This document shows positions 1-10,063 of a stretch of DNA of 64,000 nt, in pieces (the stretch's first letter is position 1; each line of letters begins with the position of its first letter). The stretch spans positions 434,001 to 498,000 of the forward strand of contig NZ_CP142685.1 in assembly GCF_045689735.1 (NCBI RefSeq), written 5' to 3'. The notes under the pieces are model-generated. The model saw only the letters and a program-made list of their open reading frames with translations, did no database searches and was not told the origin of the DNA. The position numbers and the translations under genes are program-made. Origin of the DNA: Halothiobacillus sp045689735 (GTDB lineage Bacteria; Pseudomonadota; Gammaproteobacteria; Halothiobacillales; Halothiobacillaceae).

Positions 1-1562
1 ATCTCGCCGACTGGATCACGGCGAACTATCGGGAGTGCGTGCGACGGGCCGCGCCGCTGCATTATGTCCAGTATGGCGATTGGCGGGGCGTCACCCGCTA
101 TCTGGATATGGTGTTGACGCCGATTTTCGATGAGGAAGGCGCCGTGACGATGCTCATCGGCTTGGCCACGGACATTACCGCCCAACGCCAGCAGTTCCTT
201 GCGCTCCAACGCACCACCCATCGTCTGGAACAAGTGCTCGGTGTGGCGCGGTTGGCAGATTTCACGGCCGATCTGGCCGAGGGGCAGCTCAACGGATCGG
301 AGCGCCTACGGCATTGGTTCGCGCTCGAACAGCCGCCGGAGCCCGGGTTGGTTTTGCCCCCAGTATTGCAGCCTTTCGCTGGCTTGATGGCGGCTGTGGC
401 AGTGCCTGATCGCCCGCGCTTGATTGGCCTACTCAGTGACCTAGCGCAGGGGGTCTTGAGCGACATTCGCCGGGATGTCTTGATGCGCCTGCGTGATGGA
501 CAGGAACGCTGGATGGCGTGGTCCGTCCGGCGATTGTCCGCGTCGCCGGAGGTTTTGCGGATCGAGGGCAGCCTGCAGGATGTGACCGAGCGGGTCGCCG
601 CCGAGCGTGCCGTCGCTCGGGCGAGCCGGCGGGATGCGGCAATCTTGCGCACCGTCGCCGAAGGTATCATTGGCGTGGATGCCGAGGGGCTCTTGAGTTT
701 TGCCAACCCGGCGGCGCGCCAGCTCCTAGGCTTGTCGGGTCAGTCGGTGACCGGGCGTTCGGCGACGCTGGTGTATGACAACCAGTTGCCGCAGGAACAC
801 TTTCTGCTGGCCTTGACCGATGGCCGCAGCCGCGGTGGGGTGCAGTCGGCTTTTTATCGGCAGGGTGAAGGGTTTTTCCCGGTGCGTTGGTCGGTGGCCG
901 TGCTGCCCGATGAATTCGATGTGGAAAAAAATGGCCTCGTGGTGGTGTTTTCCGATATCAGCGAGATCAAGCGCCATGAGGCCATGCTGGCGCAGTTGGC
1001 GACGACCGATGAGCTGACGGGGCTGCCGAACCGGCGTGCGTTTATTGATCGGCTGGATGAGGAGTTTTCCCGTGCCGGGCGTTACCACCTGCCCGCAAGC
1101 GTGATGATGTTGGATCTCGATCATTTCAAACGGGTCAACGACACGCACGGCCATGCGGCGGGGGATGCCGTCTTGCGGGCATTTGCCCAACTTTTGCGTC
1201 AGATGCTGCGCAAGCCCGATGTCTGCGGGCGCTTGGGTGGCGAGGAGTTCGCGGTTTTGTTGCCCAATACGCCTTGTCGGGGCGCCTTTGAAATTGCGGA
1301 TCGCTTGCGTTTGGCGGTCGAGGGGTTGCGGGTGCCAATCGACACGAGTGACGGGACGGTCGAGATCGGGTGCACGGTCAGCATTGGCGTCTGCGACCTG
1401 TTGCAAGGGGCACAGAATGCCAGTGAGGCGCTCAATTTGGCGGATCGAGCCTTGTACCGTGCGAAAACGGGTGGTCGGAATCAGGTTTGTGGCTGTGAGG
1501 CGCTGTCGGAAGCGTGTACGCCGTCCAGCGACGGCGTGCTGATGGTCAATCCTCGGGATTGA
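1..1562 (+). CDS. Diguanylate cyclase with PAS repeats (5' end cut by window)
   Basis: The frame is open from base 3, so the true start lies before the window; the GTG at 39 is only an internal codon. The visible part ends a first PAS/PAC unit (about codons 20-50). A weaker PAS-like unit follows, closing at GSLQDVTER, then a clear PAS starting ILRTVAEGIIGVDAEG. A C-terminal GGDEF domain follows (DELTGLPNRR, DLDHFKRVND, GGEEF). The signature is intact, so it should make cyclic di-GMP from two GTP. RKPD lies exactly five residues before GGEEF, which fits the RxxD product-inhibition site. No membrane segment is visible. It converges on the EAL protein with a 16-bp gap. Confidence 0.9.
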   Translation, partial: LADWITANYRECVRRAAPLHYVQYGDWRGVTRYLDMVLTPIFDEEGAVTMLIGLATDITAQRQQFLALQRTTHRLEQVLGVARLADFTADLAEGQLNGSERLRHWFALEQPPEPGLVLPPVLQPFAGLMAAVAVPDRPRLIGLLSDLAQGVLSDIRRDVLMRLRDGQERWMAWSVRRLSASPEVLRIEGSLQDVTERVAAERAVARASRRDAAILRTVAEGIIGVDAEGLLSFANPAARQLLGLSGQSVTGRSATLVYDNQLPQEHFLLALTDGRSRGGVQSAFYRQGEGFFPVRWSVAVLPDEFDVEKNGLVVVFSDISEIKRHEAMLAQLATTDELTGLPNRRAFIDRLDEEFSRAGRYHLPASVMMLDLDHFKRVNDTHGHAAGDAVLRAFAQLLRQMLRKPDVCGRLGGEEFAVLLPNTPCRGAFEIADRLRLAVEGLRVPIDTSDGTVEIGCTVSIGVCDLLQGAQNASEALNLADRALYRAKTGGRNQVCGCEALSEACTPSSDGVLMVNPRD

Positions 1563-1578
1563 GCGGGCGGGGTGGTTT

Positions 1579-3429
1579 TCAGCGCGTCACCCGGTCGGCG
1601 TGGGGGGCAAAAGCCGGTTCGAGCCGGGGGGCGGGCATTGGGTGTTCAGCGGAGATGGCCCCGATTTCCAGCACACTGCCGTGGATCTGTTTTCCTTGTT
1701 TTTTGATGTGGCTGGCCTGTTCGGTTAATGCCTCGACGGAGATCGGGCAGGGCGCGGGGCAAGGCAAGGCCGCCAGGGTCAGGCTGCAGTAGGGATAATG
1801 GCGGAATCGCCCTTCCCGGTCGGTGGTTTCGATGCCGCCCCGCGCCTGTGCATCGGCATCGTAAAATTGCGCGATACCGGCATCGAATGCTTCGAGAATC
1901 GCCGCACATTGCGCCTGCCAGTCGGCTGAACGAAACAGCATCACAAAATCGTCGCCCCCGACATGCCCCAAGAAATCCCGCGCGGGATGACAGTGGTTTT
2001 TCAGAACATCATTGAGGTAACCGATCATCCGGTCACCGCGCTGAAAACCGTAGTAGTCATTCACGGCCTTGAAATAATCCAGATCGGCATACACCAGGAC
2101 AAAGTCGATCTCCTCGTTCAACCATTGCCGCAGGGTTTCAATGATCGGGACATTGCCCGGCAGGCCGGTGAGCGGATTCAGGTGTTGCGCGTGACGGATT
2201 TGCTCCTGCGTGAACAATCTAAGAAGATCAATGAGTTGCCCGATGCCGGCGTATTCCCGTCCTCTCGTGATGATAAACACATCATGGAAATTGCGGTGAT
2301 CGCGTTCGCTGATGCGTCGGCTGAGGGCGGTGAGGGATTCTGATTGATCGACGATGACGGGTCGCCGATCCATCAACCGGCTAATGGATCGCCGTTCGTT
2401 GAGCGGGCGGCCATAAGGCGTGGCGTAGAGGTTCATCAGATCATGCCGCCAGGCGATCCCCACCGGCAAGGCACCATCCAGCACCGGCAAGGCGCGCAGC
2501 TCCGGGTCGTCGAGAAAGCGGGTCATGACCTCATCAATGCGCTCGGTCAATTGAATGGCGGGGGCGGGCTGAATCAGTTGATCGATCTGGCAATCCTGCC
2601 CGCCCGTACAGCGGCAGTGTCCGGTGAGTGACGCGATGATCTCTGGTTCGAGGGCGCGTACCGGGTCGATCGCCGGACGACCGAACAGATAGCCTTGCAG
2701 GAAATCGACGCCCAGCCCGGCCAGAACCTGGGCTTCGTTCATGTGCTCGATCCCTTCGGCGACGATGAGCGCGCCGGACTCTTTGGCCAAGTGCACGACC
2801 GCGCGCACGAAGCGGTATTTTTTCGGGATGCGGTCGATACCACTCAACAGCGCCCGGTCGATTTTCACGATGTCGGGCTGGCGATGCAGCCAGTGCAGCA
2901 TGCCGTTATAGCCGGCCGCAAAATCATCCAGCGCTAGTAGAATCCCCACGGTGCGCAGGCGGTTCAGGTTGGCCTGCAGCCGTTCGGGGTGGTCGGTCGC
3001 TTGTTGCTCGGTCAGCTCGATCACCACCCTTAAAAAAGGCAGGCCGACGGCGCGCAGCGCATCCAGCAGCGATTCGACAGAGAAATCCGCGTGCCCAAGG
3101 GCCTCCGGCGACAGATTGAGAAACAGCCGTCCATTCAGTTGCTGTTGATGAAAGGCCTGAATGGCCTGGTGGCATAGATGCAGTTCCAACGCGGCACGCA
3201 AATCCGCAGAGGACGCCAGTTGGAGTAGCTGGCTGATGTCGGCAAAGCCCTGTTGCGCGGCGGGGCGCGCCAGCGCTTCATAACCATGCACCTGATGGTT
3301 GAGCACATCGATGAAGGGTTGAAAAGCAATGGCCGTATCGGCGGCGGTGATGAGTCGCTGAATCCGGTCGTGTGCGCCGATGGCCGGTGCATCGGGCAAG
3401 AGGAAGGGCTGGAATGAAGGTGCCGACAT
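1579..3429 (-). CDS. EAL-CBS-GGDEF cyclic-di-GMP protein
   Basis: This 616-residue protein has an N-terminal EAL phosphodiesterase domain, a central CBS pair and a C-terminal GGDEF domain. EAL residues are present: YEALARP, IELTEQ, DDFAAGYNG, VKIDRALL and VAEGIEH, so hydrolysis of cyclic di-GMP is expected. The GGDEF signature is changed to GGDDF and no RxxD precedes it, so cyclase activity is doubtful; it may bind GTP as a regulator. CBS pairs usually sense adenine nucleotides. ATG 3429 has GGAG at good spacing and is preferred to the ATG at 3450. It has no predicted membrane segment. It diverges from ppx across about 185 bp that must hold both promoters. Confidence 0.9.
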   Translation of the reverse strand: MSAPSFQPFLLPDAPAIGAHDRIQRLITAADTAIAFQPFIDVLNHQVHGYEALARPAAQQGFADISQLLQLASSADLRAALELHLCHQAIQAFHQQQLNGRLFLNLSPEALGHADFSVESLLDALRAVGLPFLRVVIELTEQQATDHPERLQANLNRLRTVGILLALDDFAAGYNGMLHWLHRQPDIVKIDRALLSGIDRIPKKYRFVRAVVHLAKESGALIVAEGIEHMNEAQVLAGLGVDFLQGYLFGRPAIDPVRALEPEIIASLTGHCRCTGGQDCQIDQLIQPAPAIQLTERIDEVMTRFLDDPELRALPVLDGALPVGIAWRHDLMNLYATPYGRPLNERRSISRLMDRRPVIVDQSESLTALSRRISERDHRNFHDVFIITRGREYAGIGQLIDLLRLFTQEQIRHAQHLNPLTGLPGNVPIIETLRQWLNEEIDFVLVYADLDYFKAVNDYYGFQRGDRMIGYLNDVLKNHCHPARDFLGHVGGDDFVMLFRSADWQAQCAAILEAFDAGIAQFYDADAQARGGIETTDREGRFRHYPYCSLTLAALPCPAPCPISVEALTEQASHIKKQGKQIHGSVLEIGAISAEHPMPAPRLEPAFAPHADRVTR

Positions 3430-3614
3430 GATCAAATCTCCATTCCGCACAGCACTGCGTGCGGTTGTATCGGTCGCCGACCTATTGTTGCAGGACGAAG
3501 TATGCTTTCATCTGGCCATGACAAAGCCGTGACGCGGCGGGGCGCTTGCAAGAATTGTTTTATGCAGGGGCTTCAGTCGATAATGAGCGCCCGTTTTCCC
3601 CGAGGAGCCTGAGC

Positions 3615-5129
3615 ATGACTGCCGACCAGATTGTTGCCGCCGTTGATCTGGGTTCGAACAGTTTTCATATGCTGATTGCCCGCGTTCATGAAGGGCAGAT
3701 TCAAGTCATTGATCGCATGAAGGAAATGGTGCGGCTCGCCGGCGGGTTGCAGCCGGATGGTTTTTTGTCCGAAGAGGCGATCGAGCGCGGGGTCGGCTGT
3801 TTGACGCGATTTGGTCAGCGGCTTGCGGGGATGCCGCCGGGCAGTGTCCGCATCGTCGGCACCAATACCCTGCGGGCGGCCAAGAATGGGGCGGTGTTCC
3901 TGCGTCGGGGCGAAAAGGCCATTGGGCATCCCATTGAAATCATTGCGGGTCGAGAAGAGGCACGGCTGGTGTATCTCGGGGTGGCGCAAACCGAACCGCC
4001 GCTGGAGGGGTGGCGGTTGGTCGTCGATATCGGCGGTGGCTCGACCGAACTGATCCTTGGGGAAAAACTCACGCCCCTGCAGATGGAAAGCGCGCCGATC
4101 GGGAGCGTGGCGCTGATGCGGGATTTTTTCGCGGATGGCGTGTTTACCCGCAGCCGGCTGGAACATGCCCGTTATCGGGCGGAGCTGGAGCTCAGCCCCT
4201 ATAAGGCGGCGTATTTGCAGCAAAGCTGGCAGCGGGCGGTGGGGAGTTCAGGCACGGCGCGGTCCCTGGCAGCGGTGGCGGCAGCCAATGGCTGGGGGGA
4301 TGGCACGATCACGCCCGCAGCGCTCGCGGCGATCAATGCGGCCGTGCTGGCGGCCGGTTCGCTCGACCGACTCAAGTTGACGGGCTTGTCGGAAGATCGC
4401 AAGCCGGTGTTTGTCGGTGGGCTGATTGCTATGCAGGCCGTGTTTGAAGCCCTGCAAATCGAGCGGATGTTCATCAGCGATGGCGCGCTGCGCGAGGGGT
4501 TGGTGTATGACTGGATCGACCGCAGCGAGCATGATGATATCCGCCGCGCCACGGTGCAGCGTCTGCAGCGCCTGTTCACCGTGGATGTGGCGCATGCCGA
4601 GCGGGTGGCCACCACGGCCGCCGCGCTGCTGGCGCAGGTGGCGGATGACTGGGATCTGGCTTGCCAGCCGGAGGCGATCGATGCCCCGCGCTTCGCTGAC
4701 TGGCTGAATCTGGCCGCACTGCTGCATGAAATTGGTCTCGCCGTGAGCCATATGGGTTATCACCATCACGGAGCATATATCCTCTCCTATGCCGATATGC
4801 CGGGGTTGACCCGAGCGGCGCAGGCGATCGTGGCGAGCCTCGTGCATACCCACCGGCGCAAATTCAAGGCCGAACGCTTCGAGCCGGTGGATGAACGGTT
4901 GCGGCTTCGCATCATGCGTTTATCCATCGTAATGCGTCTGGCGGTGTTGTTGCATCGCGACCGTTCGGTCAGCCCCAAGCTGCCCAAATTGACGGTGCGG
5001 GTTGCGGGATCACAGGTGAGTCTGTCGTTTGGCAAGCAATGGTTGGCCAACCGGCCGCTGACCCAGGTGGATCTGGAGTTGGAGCAGGCCTATCTCGCCC
5101 AGGCCGGTTTTGAGCTCCGCTTCGAATAA
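3615..5129 (+). CDS. ppx: Exopolyphosphatase, Ppx/GppA family
   Basis: The 504-residue product belongs to the Ppx/GppA phosphatases, which release phosphate from the ends of polyphosphate or hydrolyse pppGpp. The ASKHA nucleotide-binding fold is seen in AVDLGSNSFH (near residue 10), GTNTLRAAKN and VVDIGGGSTEL. A C-terminal HD-like helical domain follows (LLHEIGLAVSHMGYHHHG). The length fits Ppx. ATG 3615 has AGGAG about seven bases upstream; an upstream in-frame ATG at 3564 lacks such a site. recJ follows after 5 bp, so the two are probably co-transcribed. Sequence alone does not separate Ppx from GppA; the long C-terminal domain is shared by both. Confidence 0.92.
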   Translation: MTADQIVAAVDLGSNSFHMLIARVHEGQIQVIDRMKEMVRLAGGLQPDGFLSEEAIERGVGCLTRFGQRLAGMPPGSVRIVGTNTLRAAKNGAVFLRRGEKAIGHPIEIIAGREEARLVYLGVAQTEPPLEGWRLVVDIGGGSTELILGEKLTPLQMESAPIGSVALMRDFFADGVFTRSRLEHARYRAELELSPYKAAYLQQSWQRAVGSSGTARSLAAVAAANGWGDGTITPAALAAINAAVLAAGSLDRLKLTGLSEDRKPVFVGGLIAMQAVFEALQIERMFISDGALREGLVYDWIDRSEHDDIRRATVQRLQRLFTVDVAHAERVATTAAALLAQVADDWDLACQPEAIDAPRFADWLNLAALLHEIGLAVSHMGYHHHGAYILSYADMPGLTRAAQAIVASLVHTHRRKFKAERFEPVDERLRLRIMRLSIVMRLAVLLHRDRSVSPKLPKLTVRVAGSQVSLSFGKQWLANRPLTQVDLELEQAYLAQAGFELRFE

Positions 5130-5134
5130 GCCCT

Positions 5135-6907
5135 GTGCCATCCATTCGCATCGCACGGCATCCGTCGCGGCCGACTCCTGCGACGATGGCGCATTTGTCG
5201 CCGGTTTTGTCGGCGGTGCTGCTGAATCGGGGCATTACCGACCCCTCGGCGCTGGATTGTTCGCTCGCCCGCCTGCTGCCTCACCACGACCTGCCGGGCA
5301 TCGAGGCGGCGGCCGCTTGCCTGGCGGCCGCGATCATGCGCGGCGATTCGATCCTGATCGTGGGGGATTTCGATGCCGATGGCGCGACCGCCACGGCGCT
5401 GTGCCTGCGCGCCCTGCGTGCTTTCGGCGCGGCGCGGGTGGAGTTCACCTTGCCGGATCGGCAGCGCCACGGTTATGGGCTTTCGGCGGCGGTGCTGGCG
5501 GACTGGCTGGCCGAGGGAAATGCCCCTCCGGGTCTGATTCTCACCGTCGATAACGGCATTGCCGCGTTCGACGGCGTGCGTGCCGCCAAGGCACTGGGCG
5601 CGACGGTGGTCATCACCGATCACCACTTGCCGGGGGAAACCTTGCCCGCCGCGGATGCGATCGTGAATCCGAATTTGGTCGGTTCGACCTTTGCTTCGTC
5701 GGCGCTCGCGGGTGTGGGCGTGGCGTTCTATGTATTGGCCGCCGTACGGGAGGCATTGACCGCCGCTGGCTGGTTTCAGCAGCGCCCCCGCCCCAATCTC
5801 GCGCAGTGGCTGGATCTGGTGGCGGTGGGCACGGTGGCGGATGTGGTGCCGCTCGATGACAACAACCGCCGTCTGGTCGCGCAAGGGCTGGCGCGCATTC
5901 GTGCGATGCAGGCCTCCCCCGGGGTGCTGGCGCTGTTTGCGGTGGCCGGTAAAGATCCGCGGCTTGCGCGCAGTGGGGATCTCGGGTTTGTGGTGGGGCC
6001 TCGGCTGAATGCGGCGGGGCGACTGGAGCACATGCGCCAAGGTGTTGAATGCCTGTTGTGTGACGATCCGGCGCGCGCGCACCAGCTCGCGCGGGCGCTG
6101 GATGAGGTCAATCAGGCGCGCCGCGCGATCGAGCAAGACATGCTCGAACGATTACCGATCCCGGCGACAGGGATGGCTGAACGCCCCACGAACCCGCAGG
6201 ACTGGGTGGTGTTCGATCCCAGCTTTCATCATGGCGTGATCGGCATTGTTGCCGGGCGCTTGAAAGATCGCTGGCAGCGGCCGGTGTTCGTGTTCGCGCC
6301 GGAGAACGCCGAGGAACCGCAGGGCTGGCTGAAAGCCTCGGGGCGTTCGATTGGCGGCGTGCATCTTCGGGATGTTCTGGTCGAGATGGCCACCCGTGCG
6401 CCGGGGTTGATCGCGCAGTTTGGCGGGCACGCGATGGCGGCGGGGCTCCGGCTGCGGCACGATCAACTGGCGGCATTCCGCGCGGAATTCGCCGCCGTGC
6501 TGGCGCCCAAACTCGCGGGTTTTCCCGAATCGGCGACGGTGTGGAGTGATGGGGCATTGCCGGCGGAGGCGTTTAGTCTGGCCTTTGCTGAATCCTTGGT
6601 GGATGCCCTGCCTTGGGGTGCCGACTGCCCGGAACCGGTGTTCGATGGGGTGTTTGAAGTCTTGAATACCACCCCGCTCAAAGACGGGGCGCACCTCAAA
6701 CTGACCGTGCAGCCGCTGTTTCCCGTCGGTCAGGGGTCGGCGAGCCGAGGCGTGGGCGGGGTGTCTGCACTGCCCGCGATCTGGTTCGGGGTCGGGGCAG
6801 ACGCCCCGCCGGGAAACTACTGGCGGATTGCCTACCGGTTGAATCTCAACCATTTCCGCGGACAAACCCAGTTGCAGCTCGTGGTGGTGACCGCCCAGCC
6901 CGCTTGA
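5135..6907 (+). CDS. recJ: Single-stranded-DNA-specific exonuclease RecJ
   Basis: RecJ is a 5'-to-3' single-strand exonuclease acting in RecF-pathway recombination, mismatch repair and base excision. At 590 aa it has the normal length. DHH-family metal-binding motifs are clear: DFDADGATATA, LTVDNGI and ITDHH in the N-terminal half, and GGHAMAAG in the DHHA1 domain. A C-terminal OB-type region follows. The GTG at 5135 is chosen because the N-terminal stretch it adds (LNRGITDPSALDCSLARLLP) matches the conserved RecJ start. It lies 5 bp after the ppx stop, with no room for a promoter, so it depends on ppx transcription. Confidence 0.95.
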   Translation: MPSIRIARHPSRPTPATMAHLSPVLSAVLLNRGITDPSALDCSLARLLPHHDLPGIEAAAACLAAAIMRGDSILIVGDFDADGATATALCLRALRAFGAARVEFTLPDRQRHGYGLSAAVLADWLAEGNAPPGLILTVDNGIAAFDGVRAAKALGATVVITDHHLPGETLPAADAIVNPNLVGSTFASSALAGVGVAFYVLAAVREALTAAGWFQQRPRPNLAQWLDLVAVGTVADVVPLDDNNRRLVAQGLARIRAMQASPGVLALFAVAGKDPRLARSGDLGFVVGPRLNAAGRLEHMRQGVECLLCDDPARAHQLARALDEVNQARRAIEQDMLERLPIPATGMAERPTNPQDWVVFDPSFHHGVIGIVAGRLKDRWQRPVFVFAPENAEEPQGWLKASGRSIGGVHLRDVLVEMATRAPGLIAQFGGHAMAAGLRLRHDQLAAFRAEFAAVLAPKLAGFPESATVWSDGALPAEAFSLAFAESLVDALPWGADCPEPVFDGVFEVLNTTPLKDGAHLKLTVQPLFPVGQGSASRGVGGVSALPAIWFGVGADAPPGNYWRIAYRLNLNHFRGQTQLQLVVVTAQPA

Positions 6908-7082
6908 AGAATCGCAAAGCAATGACTTGCGTCATGTAACAGGGCTGATTTATCCAGCGTTTCCTCCCGGTTTTTGATGGATCTGCACCCGCGCCGTCAT
7001 CGGCTGGATGATGGCCATTGCGTTCTCGGTAAATTCAACTACGCTCATTGAGGTTTTTCAGCGTTCATGAGCGAGTCATCCG

Positions 7083-8435
7083 ATGAATTTGACGACAGGA
7101 TTGAGCGGGATTGTCGGTGAGCTGCGGCAATCCGAAATCATTGGTGCGCTCTCCCACGCGCTGGATTTGACAGAGGGGATGCCCGCTGGACATGCCCAGC
7201 GCTGCTGCTGGATCGGGATGCATCTGGCGCGCGAGCTGGAGATCGATGCCAACGCCCGAGACGATTTGTATTACACCCTGTTACTCAAAGATGCCGGTTG
7301 TTCCAGCAACGCGGCGCGTATCTACAGCATTTATCGATGCGATGACCGGTTGCTCAAGCGCGATTACAAACGGCTCGATAGCAGCCGGGTGGATCAATTG
7401 GTCAAATTTGCGATTTCTCATGTCGCGCCAGGGCAAACCTGGCTGGAGCGGTTGCCGATTCTGGCTCGGCTGGTGGGCAAGGGCGAGGAGATCGGTCAGG
7501 AGGTGTTTTTGACGCGCTGCGAACAGGGGGCGGAAATAGCGCAGCAACTGGGCTTTTCTGCCACAGTTTGTGATGCGATTCGCGGGCTTGACGAGCATTG
7601 GGATGGGCAGGGTCATCCGCATCGGCTGAAGGGCGAGGACATCCCGCTGTTTTCACGCATTGCGCTGATATCGCAGGTGGTGGAGGTGTTTTTTGCCGAA
7701 GGCGGTGTGCCGGCGGCGCTGCACGCCATCCGCGCCCGCCGTGGCAGCTGGTTTGACCCGCAGCTCGTCGAACAGATGGAGCGACTCGCGCTCGATGAGG
7801 CGTTTTGGGATGGTTTGCGTGCCCCGGATATTGCCGGCCGGATCGTGGCCCTGCAGCCGCCCGAATGCGTGCGGGAAATCAGCAGTGCAGAGCTGGCGCG
7901 CCTATCGGGCGCTTTTGCTGCGGTGATCGATGCCAAAAGCCCGTATACCTTTGGTCACAGCAGCCGGGTATGCCAGTATGCCGAGCGGATTGGCCGGGAA
8001 GCAGGGCTTGGCGAGGCAGAGTTATTCTGGTTGCGGCAGGCGGCGTTGTTGCACGATATCGGCAAGCTGGGAATTAGCAACCGTATCCTGGATAAGCCGG
8101 GCAAACTAACCGACGAAGAATTTGCCGAGGTCAAACGGCATCCGGTCTATTCGCTGGATATTCTGTCGCGGCTCGGGGTGTTTGAATCTCTGGCACCGGT
8201 GGCCTCCGGGCACCACGAGCGGCTCGATGGCAAAGGGTATCCTCATGGCTTGAAAGGCAGCCAGATTGATGTGGCAACCCGCATGATTGCGGTGGCCGAT
8301 GTTTTCGATGCGATTTCCGCCGAGCGCCCCTATCGCGGGGCGATGCCTTTATCCCAGGCGCTGGCGATTCTGGATGAACAGTCTGGCGATGCGCTCGATG
8401 GGGATTTCGTGGCCGCCCTCAAGCGAACGCTGTAA
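7083..8435 (+). CDS. HD-GYP cyclic-di-GMP phosphodiesterase
   Basis: This 450-residue cytoplasmic protein has a C-terminal HD-GYP domain with LLHDIGKLGISN, a GHHERLDGKGYP loop and ADVFDAIS, so the metal and catalytic residues for cyclic-di-GMP hydrolysis are intact. The N-terminal half (about residues 15-200) is a second, diverged HD-like helical region (GHAQRCCWIGMHLARELE, KDAGCSSNAARIY) without a full HD motif, and it may be regulatory. No receiver or sensor domain is visible. An ATG at 7067 is out of frame and gives only a short peptide. It converges on dacB with an 8-bp gap. Confidence 0.9.
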   Translation: MNLTTGLSGIVGELRQSEIIGALSHALDLTEGMPAGHAQRCCWIGMHLARELEIDANARDDLYYTLLLKDAGCSSNAARIYSIYRCDDRLLKRDYKRLDSSRVDQLVKFAISHVAPGQTWLERLPILARLVGKGEEIGQEVFLTRCEQGAEIAQQLGFSATVCDAIRGLDEHWDGQGHPHRLKGEDIPLFSRIALISQVVEVFFAEGGVPAALHAIRARRGSWFDPQLVEQMERLALDEAFWDGLRAPDIAGRIVALQPPECVREISSAELARLSGAFAAVIDAKSPYTFGHSSRVCQYAERIGREAGLGEAELFWLRQAALLHDIGKLGISNRILDKPGKLTDEEFAEVKRHPVYSLDILSRLGVFESLAPVASGHHERLDGKGYPHGLKGSQIDVATRMIAVADVFDAISAERPYRGAMPLSQALAILDEQSGDALDGDFVAALKRTL

Positions 8436-8443
8436 GCCCTCGG

Positions 8444-9898
8444 TCAGCCGTTTTTGTACAGCCAGTTGAGCAGCGCATCCTGCACCTTGGTTCCGCCGCC
8501 ATTCTGGACATTGGTTTCGTTCTGCATGATGACGATGACATAGCGGCGACCGGACTCCGTCAGGATATACCCCGCCCCGGAGCGTACATTGCGCAGGGTG
8601 CCGGTTTTCAGGTAAATCATGCCGCGTGCCGGTTCGCCCCGCATCCGTTTGCGCATCGTGCCATCGATGCCGGCAATCGGCAGGCTGGCCATCAGCTCGG
8701 GCATGGTGGCGCTTTGCCAGGCGTGCATCAGCAGCTCACCCAGCATGCGCGGGCTCAGGCGGGCCTTGCGCGATAGCCCCGAGCCGTTTTCGATATCGAA
8801 TCCCGGCCAGTTGAAGCCTTGCTCCTTTTGCCATTGCGCGATGGTGGCCTTGGATTTTTCCAGCGTGCCCGGTGCGCCTTTGATCTCGGCACCGAGCGTG
8901 AGAAAAATCTGCCGCGCCATGAGGTTGTTCGACCACTTGTTCATCAGGTAGAGGTACTGGGTCAGGTTCTCGGAATTGTGCTGGGCGAGAAAGACGGCAT
9001 TTTTGGGCAAAAGCCCCTCGCGCCAGTGGCCATTGAGTTTTCCGCCTTGTTCGGCAAACAGTTTGGCGAACGCGGCATAGAACGAATCGTTGGCATTGCC
9101 GGCGACGAGATAGAACTGGTCGGGCTGGCAGTCGGTGCTGATCGTGCCGGTGATATTGAGTTTGGGGGTATCGGTATCGGAGCCGATGACCGCGATGGCG
9201 GGCTGATTGTTCTTGCCGCTGCAACTGCCGCGCACGAGCTTCATCTCGTTGCTGACGGTGAGGTTCTGATTGGGCGGCCAAGCCTTGATGATCGGTTCCC
9301 CGCGCTGACCGTCGGGCGCGATCAGCACCCGCGTGGCCCGGTTGTCGAGCAGGAGTGCCTGCGGCAGGGCGTTGTAGACGCGTTCCGGATGGCCGTCGAA
9401 TTCGGCGGGGTCTGCAGGCCCGAGATCAAAATAACTGTTGTCCAGCACGAGATCGCCGGTGATCTCCCGCACCCCGAGGTCGTGCAATTGGCGCACCAAA
9501 TCCCAAAGATCTTCGCTGCGAAACCACGGATCGCCCGAGCCCTTGATGTACAGGTTGCCGTGAATCACGCCGTTGACGGGCAGGGCATCGGCATAGGCAC
9601 GGGTTGGCCATTGATAGTTCGGCCCCAGGATATCCAGCGCGGCAACCGAAGTGACCAGCTTCATCACCGAGGCAGGCGTGAACAGTTGATCCGGCAAATG
9701 TTCGATCAGGGGTTTGCGGCTATCGACGGCCTGCACCCAGACGCCCATGTCATCCAGATTGAGCTTTTGTTGCTTGAGTGCAGCGATGACGGCGGGGGGA
9801 ACGGCTTCGGCGGCTTGCGCCGTGCGGCCAAGCGAGAGGGGCAGCAGTGCGATGAGAAGGCTTAGGGTGAAATGCCGGAGAAACGGTCGCAGCGTCAT
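8444..9898 (-). CDS. dacB: D-alanyl-D-alanine carboxypeptidase/endopeptidase (PBP4, family S13)
   Basis: A periplasmic penicillin-binding protein that trims or cleaves peptidoglycan cross-bridges. A signal peptide is seen (LSLLIALLPLSLGRTAQAAE). The three active-site motifs are in order: SVMK in TPASVMKLVT, SNN in KWSNNLMARQ, and KTG in YLKTGTLRNV near the C-terminus. The long insert between the first two motifs is typical of S13 enzymes. The length is 484 aa from ATG 9898; an ATG at 9919 would add seven residues and neither has a strong ribosome site. No partner gene lies beside it. Confidence 0.93.
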   Translation of the reverse strand: MTLRPFLRHFTLSLLIALLPLSLGRTAQAAEAVPPAVIAALKQQKLNLDDMGVWVQAVDSRKPLIEHLPDQLFTPASVMKLVTSVAALDILGPNYQWPTRAYADALPVNGVIHGNLYIKGSGDPWFRSEDLWDLVRQLHDLGVREITGDLVLDNSYFDLGPADPAEFDGHPERVYNALPQALLLDNRATRVLIAPDGQRGEPIIKAWPPNQNLTVSNEMKLVRGSCSGKNNQPAIAVIGSDTDTPKLNITGTISTDCQPDQFYLVAGNANDSFYAAFAKLFAEQGGKLNGHWREGLLPKNAVFLAQHNSENLTQYLYLMNKWSNNLMARQIFLTLGAEIKGAPGTLEKSKATIAQWQKEQGFNWPGFDIENGSGLSRKARLSPRMLGELLMHAWQSATMPELMASLPIAGIDGTMRKRMRGEPARGMIYLKTGTLRNVRSGAGYILTESGRRYVIVIMQNETNVQNGGGTKVQDALLNWLYKNG

Positions 9899-10063
9899 CG
9901 GAGTACCTGTGCGGCTCATGTGAAAAATCTGGGGCGGGCGCTTCGGTTCAGGGCGCTGCGCGCAGTGGTTGAAACGAATCCCCGGCTTGCCTCGTTATGC
10001 GAAGCCGCCGCCGGGTGTTTTGGGTGAAACATCGACAATCAGGCGGCGATTTCGCAGCAAAGT

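Noticed and set aside
39..41. GTG at 39 as the start of the diguanylate cyclase
   Set aside because: The frame is open to the window edge and position 39 is in the middle of a PAS domain.
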